Assembly (NCBI RefSeq): GCF_005144415.1
Contig: NZ_SWJE01000016.1
Span: forward strand, 1 to 64,000
Source of the DNA: Trinickia terrae
GTDB lineage: Bacteria > Pseudomonadota > Gammaproteobacteria > Burkholderiales > Burkholderiaceae
Direction of reading: 5' to 3'
Length of the DNA stretch: 64,000 nucleotides
This document shows, piece by piece, positions 15,762 through 23,723 of the stretch (the stretch's first letter is position 1; every line of letters begins with the position of its first letter). Position numbers and translations under genes: made by a program. Below the pieces are notes generated by a model, which saw only the letters and a program-made list of their open reading frames with translations, was not told the origin of the DNA and did no database searches.

Positions 15762-16866
15762 TTACACGCCTTGCTTGAGGCTGGCGCTGATGAACTCGTC
15801 GAGGTCGCCGTCGAGCACGCTCTTGGTGTTGCTGATTTCGACGTTGGTGCGCAGATCCTTGATGCGGCTGTTGTCGAGCACGTAGGAGCGGATCTGGTGG
15901 CCCCAGCCCACGTCGGACTTGCTCGACTCGAGCTTGTCCTGCTCGGACTGGCGCTTGCGCATCTCCGCTTCGTAGAGGCGCGACTTCAGCATCGCCATCG
16001 CTTCGGCGCGGTTGCGGTGCTGCGAGCGGTCGTTCTGGCACTGCACGACGATGCCGGTCGGCATGTGCGTGATCCGCACGGCGGAGTCGGTCTTGTTGAT
16101 GTGCTGGCCGCCCGCGCCCGAGGCGCGGAAGGTATCGATGCGCAGGTCGGCCGGGTTGATGTCGACTTCGAACGAGTCGTCGATTTCCGGGTACACGAAC
16201 ACCGACGAGAACGACGTGTGGCGGCCGCCCGACGAATCGAACGGCGACTTGCGCACGAGGCGGTGAATGCCGGTTTCGGTGCGCAGGAAGCCGTACGCGT
16301 ATTCGCCTTCGACCTTGATCGTCGCGCTCTTGATGCCGGCGACGTCGCCCTCGGACTCTTCGAGCACCTCGGTCTTGAAGCCCTTGCGCTCGCAGTAGCG
16401 CAGGTACTGGCGCAGCAGCATCGAGGCCCAGTCGCACGCTTCGGTGCCGCCGGCGCCGGCCTGGATGTCGATGAAGGCGTTGTTCGGGTCGGCCGGGTTC
16501 GAGAACATCCGGCGGAATTCCATGTCGGCCACGCGCTGTTCGAGCGCCGCGGCGTCCGCTTCGCAGGCGACGAGCGTGTCGTCGTCTGCTTCTTCGCGCG
16601 CCATGTCGAAGAGATCCTGCGTGTCGCGCAGGTCGTTGTCGAGCGCCGTGAGCGTCATGACGACGCCGTCGAGCAGCTTCTTTTCCTTGCCGAGCGCCTG
16701 GGCGTGCTTCGAGTCGTTCCAGACGTCAGGGTCTTCGAGTTCCTTGTTGACTTCGGCTAGACGCGAGGCTTTGGCGTCGTAGTCAAAGATACCCCCGTAG
16801 CTCGCCCGCGCGATGGCGCAGGTCCGCAAGAGAGCTTTCGATCACGTTGAGACGTTCCGCTTCCAT
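15762..16866 (-). CDS. prfB: Peptide chain release factor 2, with programmed +1 frameshift
   Basis: RF2 recognises UAA and UGA stop codons. The gene is in two frames: a 27-codon leader from the ATG at 16866 ([12 protein letters not shown]...) ends at an in-frame TGA (16785-16783) within GGG TAT CTT TGA C, the conserved recoding site. Shifting +1 at CTT continues into [12 protein letters not shown] and gives 367 residues in total, the usual RF2 length. The GGQ motif ([15 protein letters not shown]) triggers hydrolysis, and SPF ([12 protein letters not shown]) reads the stop codon. The frameshift is the known autoregulation: low RF2 makes the ribosome pause and shift. A -10 TATAAT lies at 16903-16898. 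Confidence 0.96.
16783..16797 (-). promoter_or_regulatory. prfB +1 programmed frameshift site
   Basis: On the minus strand the leader ends CGG GGG TAT CTT TGA C. The Shine-Dalgarno-like G-run upstream of CTT and the slow UGA-C stop context are the classical elements. The downstream frame resumes at GAC (16784-16782). Confidence 0.93.
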
Positions 16867-16897
16867 GTCGATCTGTTCGGCTTCGTAAAAAGGAGAA

Positions 16898-16903
16898 ATT
16901 ATA
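16898..16903 (-). promoter_or_regulatory. -10 element of prfB
   Basis: TATAAT on the minus strand, 32 bp upstream of the prfB ATG. No convincing -35 is visible. Confidence 0.5.
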
Positions 16904-16971
16904 GCCGATCGACATGGCGGGGCGGCGGCGCGGATGGGGTTCGGCGCGGCGTGAGCAGTGCACGGCGCCGG

Positions 16972-17406
16972 TTATTCTGACCGGGCGGACCGGGCGAACG
17001 GGTTGAGGACCGCGACGCCGGTGCCCGCGAAATCGTCGACGTTGCGCGTGACGACGGTCAGGTCGTGAATCAAGGCGGTGGCTGCGATCAGCTTGTCGAT
17101 CGCGTTCTCCGCGCGCGGCGCGCGCAGGGCGCCCCAGACTTGGCCGATGTCGGCGTCGATCGGCAGGATGTGATGCGCGAAATCGCTGACGAGCGCATTG
17201 AACCATTTTTCGAGCAGTGCGGTTTGCTTCGCGTCGCCTCGGTGGCGGATCAGCTCGACGCCGCGCCGCAGTTCGCCGACCGTCACGACCGAAAGATAGA
17301 GATCGGCGGAATCCTTGACGGCCTGGCGGAAGAACGCGCGCACGCCTTTGTCGGCGCGCTCGCGCTTTCTCGCTTCACTGATGACGTTAGTATCAACCAA
17401 ATACAT
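16972..17406 (-). CDS. PIN-domain toxin, FitB/VapC-like
   Basis: 144-residue PIN-fold ribonuclease. Acidic active-site residues D5 (VDTNVISE), E45 (VGELRRG), D104 (AIDKLIAA) and D124/D125 (RNVDDF) are all present. Such toxins cleave specific RNAs when the antitoxin is lost. The gene overlaps the end of its antitoxin by 14 bp, the normal coupled arrangement. The sequence is closest to the FitB branch (MYLVDTNVISE, LPID, WGALRA). The unit sits between prfB and recJ, an otherwise conserved housekeeping stretch. Confidence 0.92.
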   Translation of the reverse strand: MYLVDTNVISEARKRERADKGVRAFFRQAVKDSADLYLSVVTVGELRRGVELIRHRGDAKQTALLEKWFNALVSDFAHHILPIDADIGQVWGALRAPRAENAIDKLIAATALIHDLTVVTRNVDDFAGTGVAVLNPFARSARSE

Positions 17407-17629
17407 TCGCGGCCTTGGGCGAATCGGCGACGCGTTCGAAATCGGCGTCCTCGCCGACGTTCGGCATGGCCATCAGCACTTCGGCCAGACTCTTGCGCTT
17501 TACGCGCTTGAGTGCGTGCGAAAGGATTTCGCGATGCTCGGCCTCGGAACTGCGCCCGTGAGCTGCAGCCTGCTCACGCAGGTTTTGCACGAGTTCATCG
17601 TCGACGCCGCGAACCAGCAGATTGGGCAT
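17393..17629 (-). CDS. Ribbon-helix-helix antitoxin, FitA/StbC-like
   Basis: 78-residue antitoxin. The N-terminal ribbon-helix-helix (MPNLLVRGVDDELVQNLREQAAAHGRS) binds the operator, and the C-terminal half wraps the toxin. It is the first gene of the toxin-antitoxin pair, overlapping the toxin start by 14 bp. A perfect 11-bp inverted repeat 14 bp upstream of its start fits FitA-type autoregulation. The ribosome site GGAGGTACC lies just before the ATG. Confidence 0.92.
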   Translation of the reverse strand: MPNLLVRGVDDELVQNLREQAAAHGRSSEAEHREILSHALKRVKRKSLAEVLMAMPNVGEDADFERVADSPKAANVFG

Positions 17630-17642
17630 GGGGTACCTCCGT

Positions 17643-17668
17643 TGCTATCATTGCTATCAATGATAGCA
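17643..17668. promoter_or_regulatory. Toxin-antitoxin operator palindrome
   Basis: TGCTATCATTG and CAATGATAGCA are perfect inverted repeats separated by CTAT. The site is 14 bp upstream of the antitoxin start. FitA-family antitoxins bind such repeats, with the toxin as co-repressor. Confidence 0.75.
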
Positions 17669-17764
17669 GGTCGGTCGCAGGCTGTAACGGTCGTCCGGAT
17701 GGGATAGGGCGAGGCGCTGTGACGCAGGAGCGAGGGTGCGATGGCGCCCCGCCGATTCCATCGA

Positions 17765-19492
17765 TCAACCCGCCGCATGCTCCACGATCAACTGCACGCG
17801 CGATACGCCGTTCCACGTATCGCGCGCAAGCCGGTAGGCGAGCGTCGCGCGCGCGGGCAGCGGCTCGGTGTGGTTGAACCAGATCGCGTTGAAGCGCTGG
17901 CGGCCGCGCGCGAGCTGCAGCTTCAGGTGCTTGTCCTTCACGAGCGCCTGCGATGCGATGTCGAATTCGCCCGAGAACACCGGCGCCGGAAACCCCTGGC
18001 CCCAGACCGCGGCGTCGAGCATCTCGACGAACTGTGGCGTGAAGTAGGCCTCCTCGAGGTCGCCATCGGTTTCGACCACTCGCGCGAGCGCGTCTTCGGA
18101 GAGCCATTCGCGGCCGACGGCTTCGAACGCTGCCGTGAAGCGCGCGATATCCGCGGCGGCGAGCGTGACGCCCGCTGCCATCGCGTGGCCGCCGAACTTG
18201 GCGATGAGACCGGGCTCGCGCTTGGCGATCAGGTCGAGCGCGTCGCGCAGGTGGAAGCCCGCGATCGAGCGGCCCGAGCCCTTGGCGAGCGCGCCGCTGT
18301 CGTCGGCGAGCGCGAACGTGAACGAGGGCCGATGGAACTTCTCCTTCAGCCGGCCCGCGACGATGCCGATCACGCCCTGATGCCAGTCCGGGTTGAAGAG
18401 CGTGATGGTGGCCGTGCCCGCCGGATCGACCGTCGACAGGTCCGCTAGCGCCTGCTGCTGCATGCCCGCTTCGATTTCGCGGCGCTCTCGATTCATTGCG
18501 TCGAGCTGCTGCGCGAGCTCCCAGGCGCGGCCGACATCGTCGGTGGTCAGGCACTCGATGCCTAGCGACATATCGGACAGGCGCCCCGCCGCGTTCAGAC
18601 GCGGCCCGAGCGCAAAGCCGAGGTCGAAGCCGGAGGCGCTTTTCGCGTCGCGCGCGGCGGCGCGGAAGAGGGCGGCGATGCCTGGCTGCATGCGGCCGTT
18701 GCGGATGCGCTGCAGGCCTTGCGCGACCAGCACGCGGTTGTTGCCGTCGAGCTTGACGACGTCGGCGACCGTGCCGAGCGCGACGAGGTCGAGCAGGCCG
18801 TCGAGACGCGGCTCCGGACGCTGGCCCGCCGCAGCGCCGAACGCGTTGCGCCGGCGCAATTCCGCGCGCAGCGCGAGCAGCACGTAGAACATCACGCCGA
18901 CGCCCGCGATGCACTTGCTCGGAAACGTGCAACCCGGCTGGTTCGGATTGACGATCGCGCGCGCGTCCGGCAGGGCGTCGCCGGGCAGGTGGTGGTCGGT
19001 GACGAGCACGTCGATGCCGAGCGCGTTCGCCGCCTCGACGCCGTCGACGCTTGCGATGCCGTTGTCGACCGTGATCAGCAGATCGGGCTTGCCGGACGGG
19101 CCGAGCTTGCCCGATGAGGCCGCGAGCTCGACGATCTCGGGCGTGAGCCCGTAGCCGTATTCGAAGCGGTTCGGCACGAGATAGCCGATCTGCGCGCCGA
19201 ACATGCGCAGGCCGCGCACGGCGACGGCGCACGCGGTCGCGCCGTCGCAGTCGTAGTCGGCGACGACGAGCATGCGGCGCTTCTGCTCGAGCGCGTCGGC
19301 GAGCAGGACGGCGGCGTCGGCGCAGCCCTTGAGGCTCGCCGGGGTGACGAGGCGGGCGAGCGCCGTTTCGATCTCGCCGGGCTGGCGGACGCCGCGTGCG
19401 GCATAGAGACGGGCCAGCACGGGATGGATGCCGTGACGGATCAGCGCTTCTGCATCGGCGGGTGACGACGCGCGGGTGACGATTCGGGTCAT
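17765..19492 (-). CDS. recJ: Single-stranded-DNA exonuclease RecJ
   Basis: 575-residue 5'-3' exonuclease used in recombinational and mismatch repair. The DHH domain shows ADYDCDGATA, TVDNGIASVDG and TDHHLPGD. The DHHA1 domain shows GSGRSIAGFHL and FGGHAMAAGVTL, and a C-terminal OB-fold region follows. Length matches the usual 560-580. It lies downstream of the conserved gene at 19563 (70 bp gap) and is probably co-transcribed with it. Confidence 0.97.
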   Translation of the reverse strand: MTRIVTRASSPADAEALIRHGIHPVLARLYAARGVRQPGEIETALARLVTPASLKGCADAAVLLADALEQKRRMLVVADYDCDGATACAVAVRGLRMFGAQIGYLVPNRFEYGYGLTPEIVELAASSGKLGPSGKPDLLITVDNGIASVDGVEAANALGIDVLVTDHHLPGDALPDARAIVNPNQPGCTFPSKCIAGVGVMFYVLLALRAELRRRNAFGAAAGQRPEPRLDGLLDLVALGTVADVVKLDGNNRVLVAQGLQRIRNGRMQPGIAALFRAAARDAKSASGFDLGFALGPRLNAAGRLSDMSLGIECLTTDDVGRAWELAQQLDAMNRERREIEAGMQQQALADLSTVDPAGTATITLFNPDWHQGVIGIVAGRLKEKFHRPSFTFALADDSGALAKGSGRSIAGFHLRDALDLIAKREPGLIAKFGGHAMAAGVTLAAADIARFTAAFEAVGREWLSEDALARVVETDGDLEEAYFTPQFVEMLDAAVWGQGFPAPVFSGEFDIASQALVKDKHLKLQLARGRQRFNAIWFNHTEPLPARATLAYRLARDTWNGVSRVQLIVEHAAG

Positions 19493-19562
19493 GCGGTAAA
19501 AGCGATAGAGAGGCGGACGGTCGCGCGCTGAGTCATGTGCGAAGCAGGTCGCCCGCCGTGTG

Positions 19563-20642
19563 TCATTCGAAGAGCGACGCCAGCACGCGGCGGCGCCAGA
19601 ATTTGCGCAGGTCGCCGCGCGTGACGGTGAGTGTCGACGAGCCGGTGTCGCCGCACAGCGTCATCGCGAGCTCGCCGATGCGGCCTTGCTGCAGCGCTGC
19701 GAGCGCGGGCGCGAACCAGTCGCGCTCCAGCGCATCGAGCGCCGCATTCCAGCGTGCCCAATCCTGCTCGATGAATGGCGACGAGAACGGGTCCAGCTCG
19801 ACGAGGGTGGCGCCGTCGCCGGCGGCTTGAAGCGCGGCGAACGACGGCGGAGGCGAAGCCGCTTCGACCCCAGCTGCGAGCGCAAGGCCGCGGGTGGCCG
19901 CGGCGTCCGACAGCACGAGCGCAAACGGGCTTTTGACTGCCTGCGCCGCGCCTTGCGCATGCATCCAGATCGAGTTGACGGCCGGCAACCCGCGCGCCTC
20001 GCGCGCTTCGTTGACCGGATGCTCGAACCACGCCATCTGCACTTCGTTCTGCAGCTTCATCCAGGCGCGCGAGCGCTGCCCCGTGTGCGCCTCGTGCGGC
20101 AGCCAGATCTCGATGTTGCGTCCGCTCGCGCGCAGCGGCGACGCGCCGGCGAGCTGGCCGAACGTGTCGCTCGACAGATACCAGCGCGTCGGCCGAGGCG
20201 CTTCGATGCGCACGCCGAGCTCTTCGACGAGCGGCTTGGCGACGGCCAGGAGCGTCGCGGCTTCGTCGTCGGACAAGTCGAGCGAGGCCGGGTCGATCAG
20301 CACCAGATGGTCGTGGGCGATGCGTACGTGGACCGGCTGCACGCAGGCCCAGACGGCGTCGCCGGGCGAGCCGCCATCGGCGAGCAGCATGTAGGGCGCG
20401 AGCGGCGCTTCGTCGTCGGCGCTCGAGGCGACGGCGCCGAACTGGCGCGCGACCCAGCGTTCGTGAGGCAGCGTGCGCTGGAAATCCTCGCCGGCGACGC
20501 GCTCGACCAGGCTTGCGCGCGAGAGCAACTTTTCGAGCGCCGGGCTTGCCAGGTTGTGCAGTGCGGTGGAGGCGTCGGCGGCCGTCGGCAGCGCGAAGGG
20601 CAGCAGGATATGGAGGCGGTTGGCGTGCATGATGGTGCGCAT
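19563..20642 (-). CDS. Conserved protein of unknown function upstream of recJ
   Basis: About 359 residues. It has no signal peptide and no transmembrane segment. Blocks that look conserved include LHILLPFALP at the start, GRNIEIWLPHE in the middle and NSIWMHAQGAAQ around residue 210. The last block resembles a motif found in some proteins annotated as phosphoglycerate-mutase-like, but I cannot confirm the family. The start may be the ATG at 20642 or 20630; neither has a clear ribosome site. The upstream region (20643-20813) is shared with the divergent lolC. Confidence 0.85.
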   Translation of the reverse strand: MRTIMHANRLHILLPFALPTAADASTALHNLASPALEKLLSRASLVERVAGEDFQRTLPHERWVARQFGAVASSADDEAPLAPYMLLADGGSPGDAVWACVQPVHVRIAHDHLVLIDPASLDLSDDEAATLLAVAKPLVEELGVRIEAPRPTRWYLSSDTFGQLAGASPLRASGRNIEIWLPHEAHTGQRSRAWMKLQNEVQMAWFEHPVNEAREARGLPAVNSIWMHAQGAAQAVKSPFALVLSDAAATRGLALAAGVEAASPPPSFAALQAAGDGATLVELDPFSSPFIEQDWARWNAALDALERDWFAPALAALQQGRIGELAMTLCGDTGSSTLTVTRGDLRKFWRRRVLASLFE

Positions 20643-20813
20643 TGTATGGCAAACTTCGCGCTTGATTGACGGCTCGCCGGATCGCTTCACCGGCAGGCGC
20701 CGGCGCCGCCGCCGCGTAAGATGGCGTGCGAGGGCTCGCCCCGGGCGGTGCCGGTCGCGATATCCGCGCGGCTTGCGCGTCTCGCGCGCCGAAAGACCAG
20801 ATTAAGGACTCGC

Positions 20814-22067
20814 TTGAAACTTCCCTACGAATGGCAGATCGGCTGGCGCTACACGCGCGCCGGCAAACGCACGACCGGCAACGGCTTCATTTCGTTCATC
20901 GCGTTCGTGTCGATGTCGGGCATCGCGCTCGGGGTCGCGGCGCTGATCGTCGTGCTGTCGGTGATGAACGGCTTCCAGAAGGAAGTGCGCGACCGCATGC
21001 TGTCGGTGCTCGCGCACGTCGAAATCTTTTCGCCGACGGGTTCGATGCCCAATTGGCAATTGACCGCGCAAGAGGCGAAGCAGAACAAGGAAGTGATCGG
21101 AGCGGCGCCGTATGTCGAAGCGCAGGCGCTGCTCACGCGCCAGGACGCCGTGAGCGGTGTCGCGCTGCGCGGCGTCGAGCCGTCGCTGGAGCCGCAGGTG
21201 TCCGACATCGGCAAGGAGATGAAGGCCGGCAGCCTGAACGCGCTCGAGCCGGGCCAGTTCGGCATCGTGCTCGGCGCCGACCTCGCGGCGAGCCTCGGCG
21301 TGGGCATCGACGACAAGATCACGCTGGTCGCCCCCGAGGGCACCATCACGCCGGCCGGCATGCTGCCGCGCCTGAAGCAGTTCACCGTGGTCGGCGTGTT
21401 CGAATCGGGGCACTACGAATACGACAGCACCCTCGCGCTGATCAACATCCGCGACGCCGAGGCGCTGTTCCGCCTCTCCGCGCCGACCGGCGTGCGGCTG
21501 CGCCTCACCGACATGCAGAAGGCCCCGCAGGTCGCTCAGGAGCTCACTCACCAGCTGTCAGGCGACCTCTACATCCGCGACTGGACGCAGCAGAACAAGA
21601 CCTGGTTCTCGGCCGTGCAGATCGAGAAGCGGATGATGTTCATCATCCTCACGCTGATCATCGCGGTCGCGGCGTTCAATCTCGTGTCGTCGCTCGTGAT
21701 GACCGTCACCAACAAGCAGGCCGACATCGCGATCCTGCGCACGCTCGGCGCGCAGCCGGGCTCGATCATGAAGATCTTCGTCGTGCAGGGCATCACGATC
21801 GGCTTCGCCGGCACTGCCACGGGCGTCGCGCTCGGCTGCCTGATCGCCTGGAGCATCCCGTGGCTCGTGCCGATGATCGAGCATCTGTTCCACGTGCAGT
21901 TCCTGCCGCCGTCGGTGTACTTCATCAGCGAGCTGCCGTCCGAGCTCGTGCCGGGCGACGTCGCCAAGATCGGCGTGATCGCCTTCCTGCTGTCGGCGCT
22001 CGCGACGCTCTATCCGAGCTGGCGCGGCGCGAAGGTGCGTCCGGCGGAGGCGCTGCGCTATGAATGA
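20814..22067 (+). CDS. lolC: Lipoprotein-releasing ABC transporter permease LolC
   Basis: 417-residue inner-membrane permease of LolCDE, which extracts outer-membrane lipoproteins and passes them to LolA. One N-terminal transmembrane helix (about 25-50, [20 protein letters not shown]) is followed by a large periplasmic MacB-like domain and three C-terminal FtsX-type helices. The start is a TTG ([14 protein letters not shown]), supported by the ribosome site TAAGGA nine bases upstream and by length. lolD overlaps its end by 8 bp. Many beta-proteobacteria have a single LolC/E-type permease forming a homodimer; no second permease is present here. Confidence 0.95.
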   Translation: MKLPYEWQIGWRYTRAGKRTTGNGFISFIAFVSMSGIALGVAALIVVLSVMNGFQKEVRDRMLSVLAHVEIFSPTGSMPNWQLTAQEAKQNKEVIGAAPYVEAQALLTRQDAVSGVALRGVEPSLEPQVSDIGKEMKAGSLNALEPGQFGIVLGADLAASLGVGIDDKITLVAPEGTITPAGMLPRLKQFTVVGVFESGHYEYDSTLALINIRDAEALFRLSAPTGVRLRLTDMQKAPQVAQELTHQLSGDLYIRDWTQQNKTWFSAVQIEKRMMFIILTLIIAVAAFNLVSSLVMTVTNKQADIAILRTLGAQPGSIMKIFVVQGITIGFAGTATGVALGCLIAWSIPWLVPMIEHLFHVQFLPPSVYFISELPSELVPGDVAKIGVIAFLLSALATLYPSWRGAKVRPAEALRYE

Positions 22068-22812
22068 ACATGTGATCGATCAACCTCTGACGGGCACCCG
22101 GGCTTTGGATAAGAACTCAAACGGCTTCGTGCTCGAAGCGAGCGGCGTTTCGAAAGCGTTCATGCAGGGCGGCCTCAACGTGGCGGTGCTGAACAACGCG
22201 GAGCTTTCCGTGCGGCGTGGCGAGAAGCTCGCGATCGTCGGCGCGTCGGGCTCGGGCAAGAGCACGCTCCTGCATGTGCTCGGCGGGCTCGACGAGCCGA
22301 CCGCGGGGCAGGTCTCGCTGCTCGGCAAGCCGTTCACGAAGCTCGCCGAGCGCGAGCGCAACGATCTGCGCAACCGGGCGCTCGGCTTCGTCTATCAGTT
22401 TCACCACCTGCTGCCGGAATTCAGCGCGCTCGACAACGTCGCGATGCCGCTGCGCATCCGGCGCATGCCGGCCGAAGACGCGCGCCGCGACGCGCTCGCG
22501 ACGCTCGAGCGCGTCGGGCTTGCGCATCGCGCGAAGCATCGGCCGGGCGAGCTGTCGGGCGGCGAGCGGCAGCGCGTCGCGATTGCGCGTGCGCTCGTCA
22601 CGAAGCCTGCCTGCGTGCTCGCCGACGAACCGACCGGCAACCTCGACGGCAGCACCGCCGATTCGGTGTTCAACCTGATGCTCGAGCTGTCGGCGAAGCT
22701 GGAGACGAGCTTCGTGATCGTCACGCACGACACCGATCTCGCCGCGCGCTGCGACCGCATCATGCGCCTGCGCGACGGCGTGCTGCACGAAGAGCCCGCT
22801 GTGCCTGTCTGA
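22060..22812 (+). CDS. lolD: Lipoprotein-releasing ABC transporter ATPase LolD
   Basis: 250-residue ATPase that powers lipoprotein extraction. Walker [10 protein letters not shown], the Q-loop region [12 protein letters not shown], the signature [15 protein letters not shown] and Walker [12 protein letters not shown] are present, as is the switch histidine (VTHDTDLA). The LolD-specific HHLLPEF block supports the name over other MacB-type ATPases. It is translationally coupled to lolC (8-bp overlap). Confidence 0.97.
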   Translation: MNEHVIDQPLTGTRALDKNSNGFVLEASGVSKAFMQGGLNVAVLNNAELSVRRGEKLAIVGASGSGKSTLLHVLGGLDEPTAGQVSLLGKPFTKLAERERNDLRNRALGFVYQFHHLLPEFSALDNVAMPLRIRRMPAEDARRDALATLERVGLAHRAKHRPGELSGGERQRVAIARALVTKPACVLADEPTGNLDGSTADSVFNLMLELSAKLETSFVIVTHDTDLAARCDRIMRLRDGVLHEEPAVPV

Positions 22813-22845
22813 CGCTCAATTCGCCGTATTGCGGCAAACCCGGCC

Positions 22846-23634
22846 ATGTGGATCGATACGCACTGCCATCTCGACGCCTCCGAGTTCGACGCGGACCGCG
22901 ACGATGTCATACGCGCGGCGCGCGCGGCGGGTGTCTCGCAGATCGTGATTCCCGGCGTCGAGCGCGGCAACTTCGCGACGGTGCGGGAGCTGGCGGGGCG
23001 GGTCGAGGGCGCCGTGTACGCACTTGGCATCCATCCGCTCTACACGCCTCGCGCCAGCGATGCCGATCTCGACGTGCTGCGCATGGAGATCGAAGCGAGC
23101 CTTGCCGATCCACGCTTTGTCGGCATTGGCGAGATTGGTCTCGACTATTTCGTGCCGGGGCTCGACGACACGCGGCAGCAGTTCTTCTACAACGAGCAAC
23201 TGAAGCTCGCGCGCGAATTCGACCTGCCCGTGATCTGCCATGTGCGCAAGTCGCAGGACCAGGTGCTCAAGGGGCTGCGCCGCCATGCGGTGCGCAAGGG
23301 CATCGCGCATGCGTTCAACGGCAGCTTCCAGCAGGCGCAGGCGTTCATCGATCACGGAATGCATCTGGGCTTCGGCGGCAACGTCACGTTCGAGCGGGCG
23401 CTGCAGATCCGGCGTCTTGCGCAGCAACTGCCGCTGGACGCGCTCGTCATCGAAACCGATGCGCCCGATATCCCTCCCGCGTGGCGCTACAAAGAGCGAA
23501 ATACGCCCGATCAGATTCCGCGTATCGGCGCGGTGCTCGCCGAGTTGCGCGGCATCGGAGAAAGCGAGCTGGCGCTAGGCACAATGGCTAACGCGCGCGC
23601 CGCGCTGCCCCGGCTCGCGCTTTCGTCCGCATAA
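22846..23634 (+). CDS. TatD-family metal-dependent deoxyribonuclease
   Basis: 262-residue TIM-barrel hydrolase. Metal ligands appear in IDTHCHLDA (H6, H8), GIGEIGLDYF (Glu), PVICHVRKS (His), AHAFNGSF (His) and ETDAPDIPP (Asp). Members are 3'-5' DNases with proposed roles in DNA repair and quality control. It lies 33 bp after lolD, so it may be read from the lol promoter. The YcfH branch is near lolCDE in many proteobacteria. Confidence 0.94.
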   Translation: MWIDTHCHLDASEFDADRDDVIRAARAAGVSQIVIPGVERGNFATVRELAGRVEGAVYALGIHPLYTPRASDADLDVLRMEIEASLADPRFVGIGEIGLDYFVPGLDDTRQQFFYNEQLKLAREFDLPVICHVRKSQDQVLKGLRRHAVRKGIAHAFNGSFQQAQAFIDHGMHLGFGGNVTFERALQIRRLAQQLPLDALVIETDAPDIPPAWRYKERNTPDQIPRIGAVLAELRGIGESELALGTMANARAALPRLALSSA

Positions 23635-23723
23635 TCGTTCCCGGTTGTTCGCGCTGCGCCGGACACGCGCGGCGTAGCGTTCTCCGCGCTTTCCCGGCGC
23701 GGCATGTCGTGCGCGGAGGGCGG

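Noticed and set aside
17595-19232. 545-residue minus-strand frame overlapping recJ
   Set aside because: Same strand, other frame of recJ; Arg/Ala-rich composition only.
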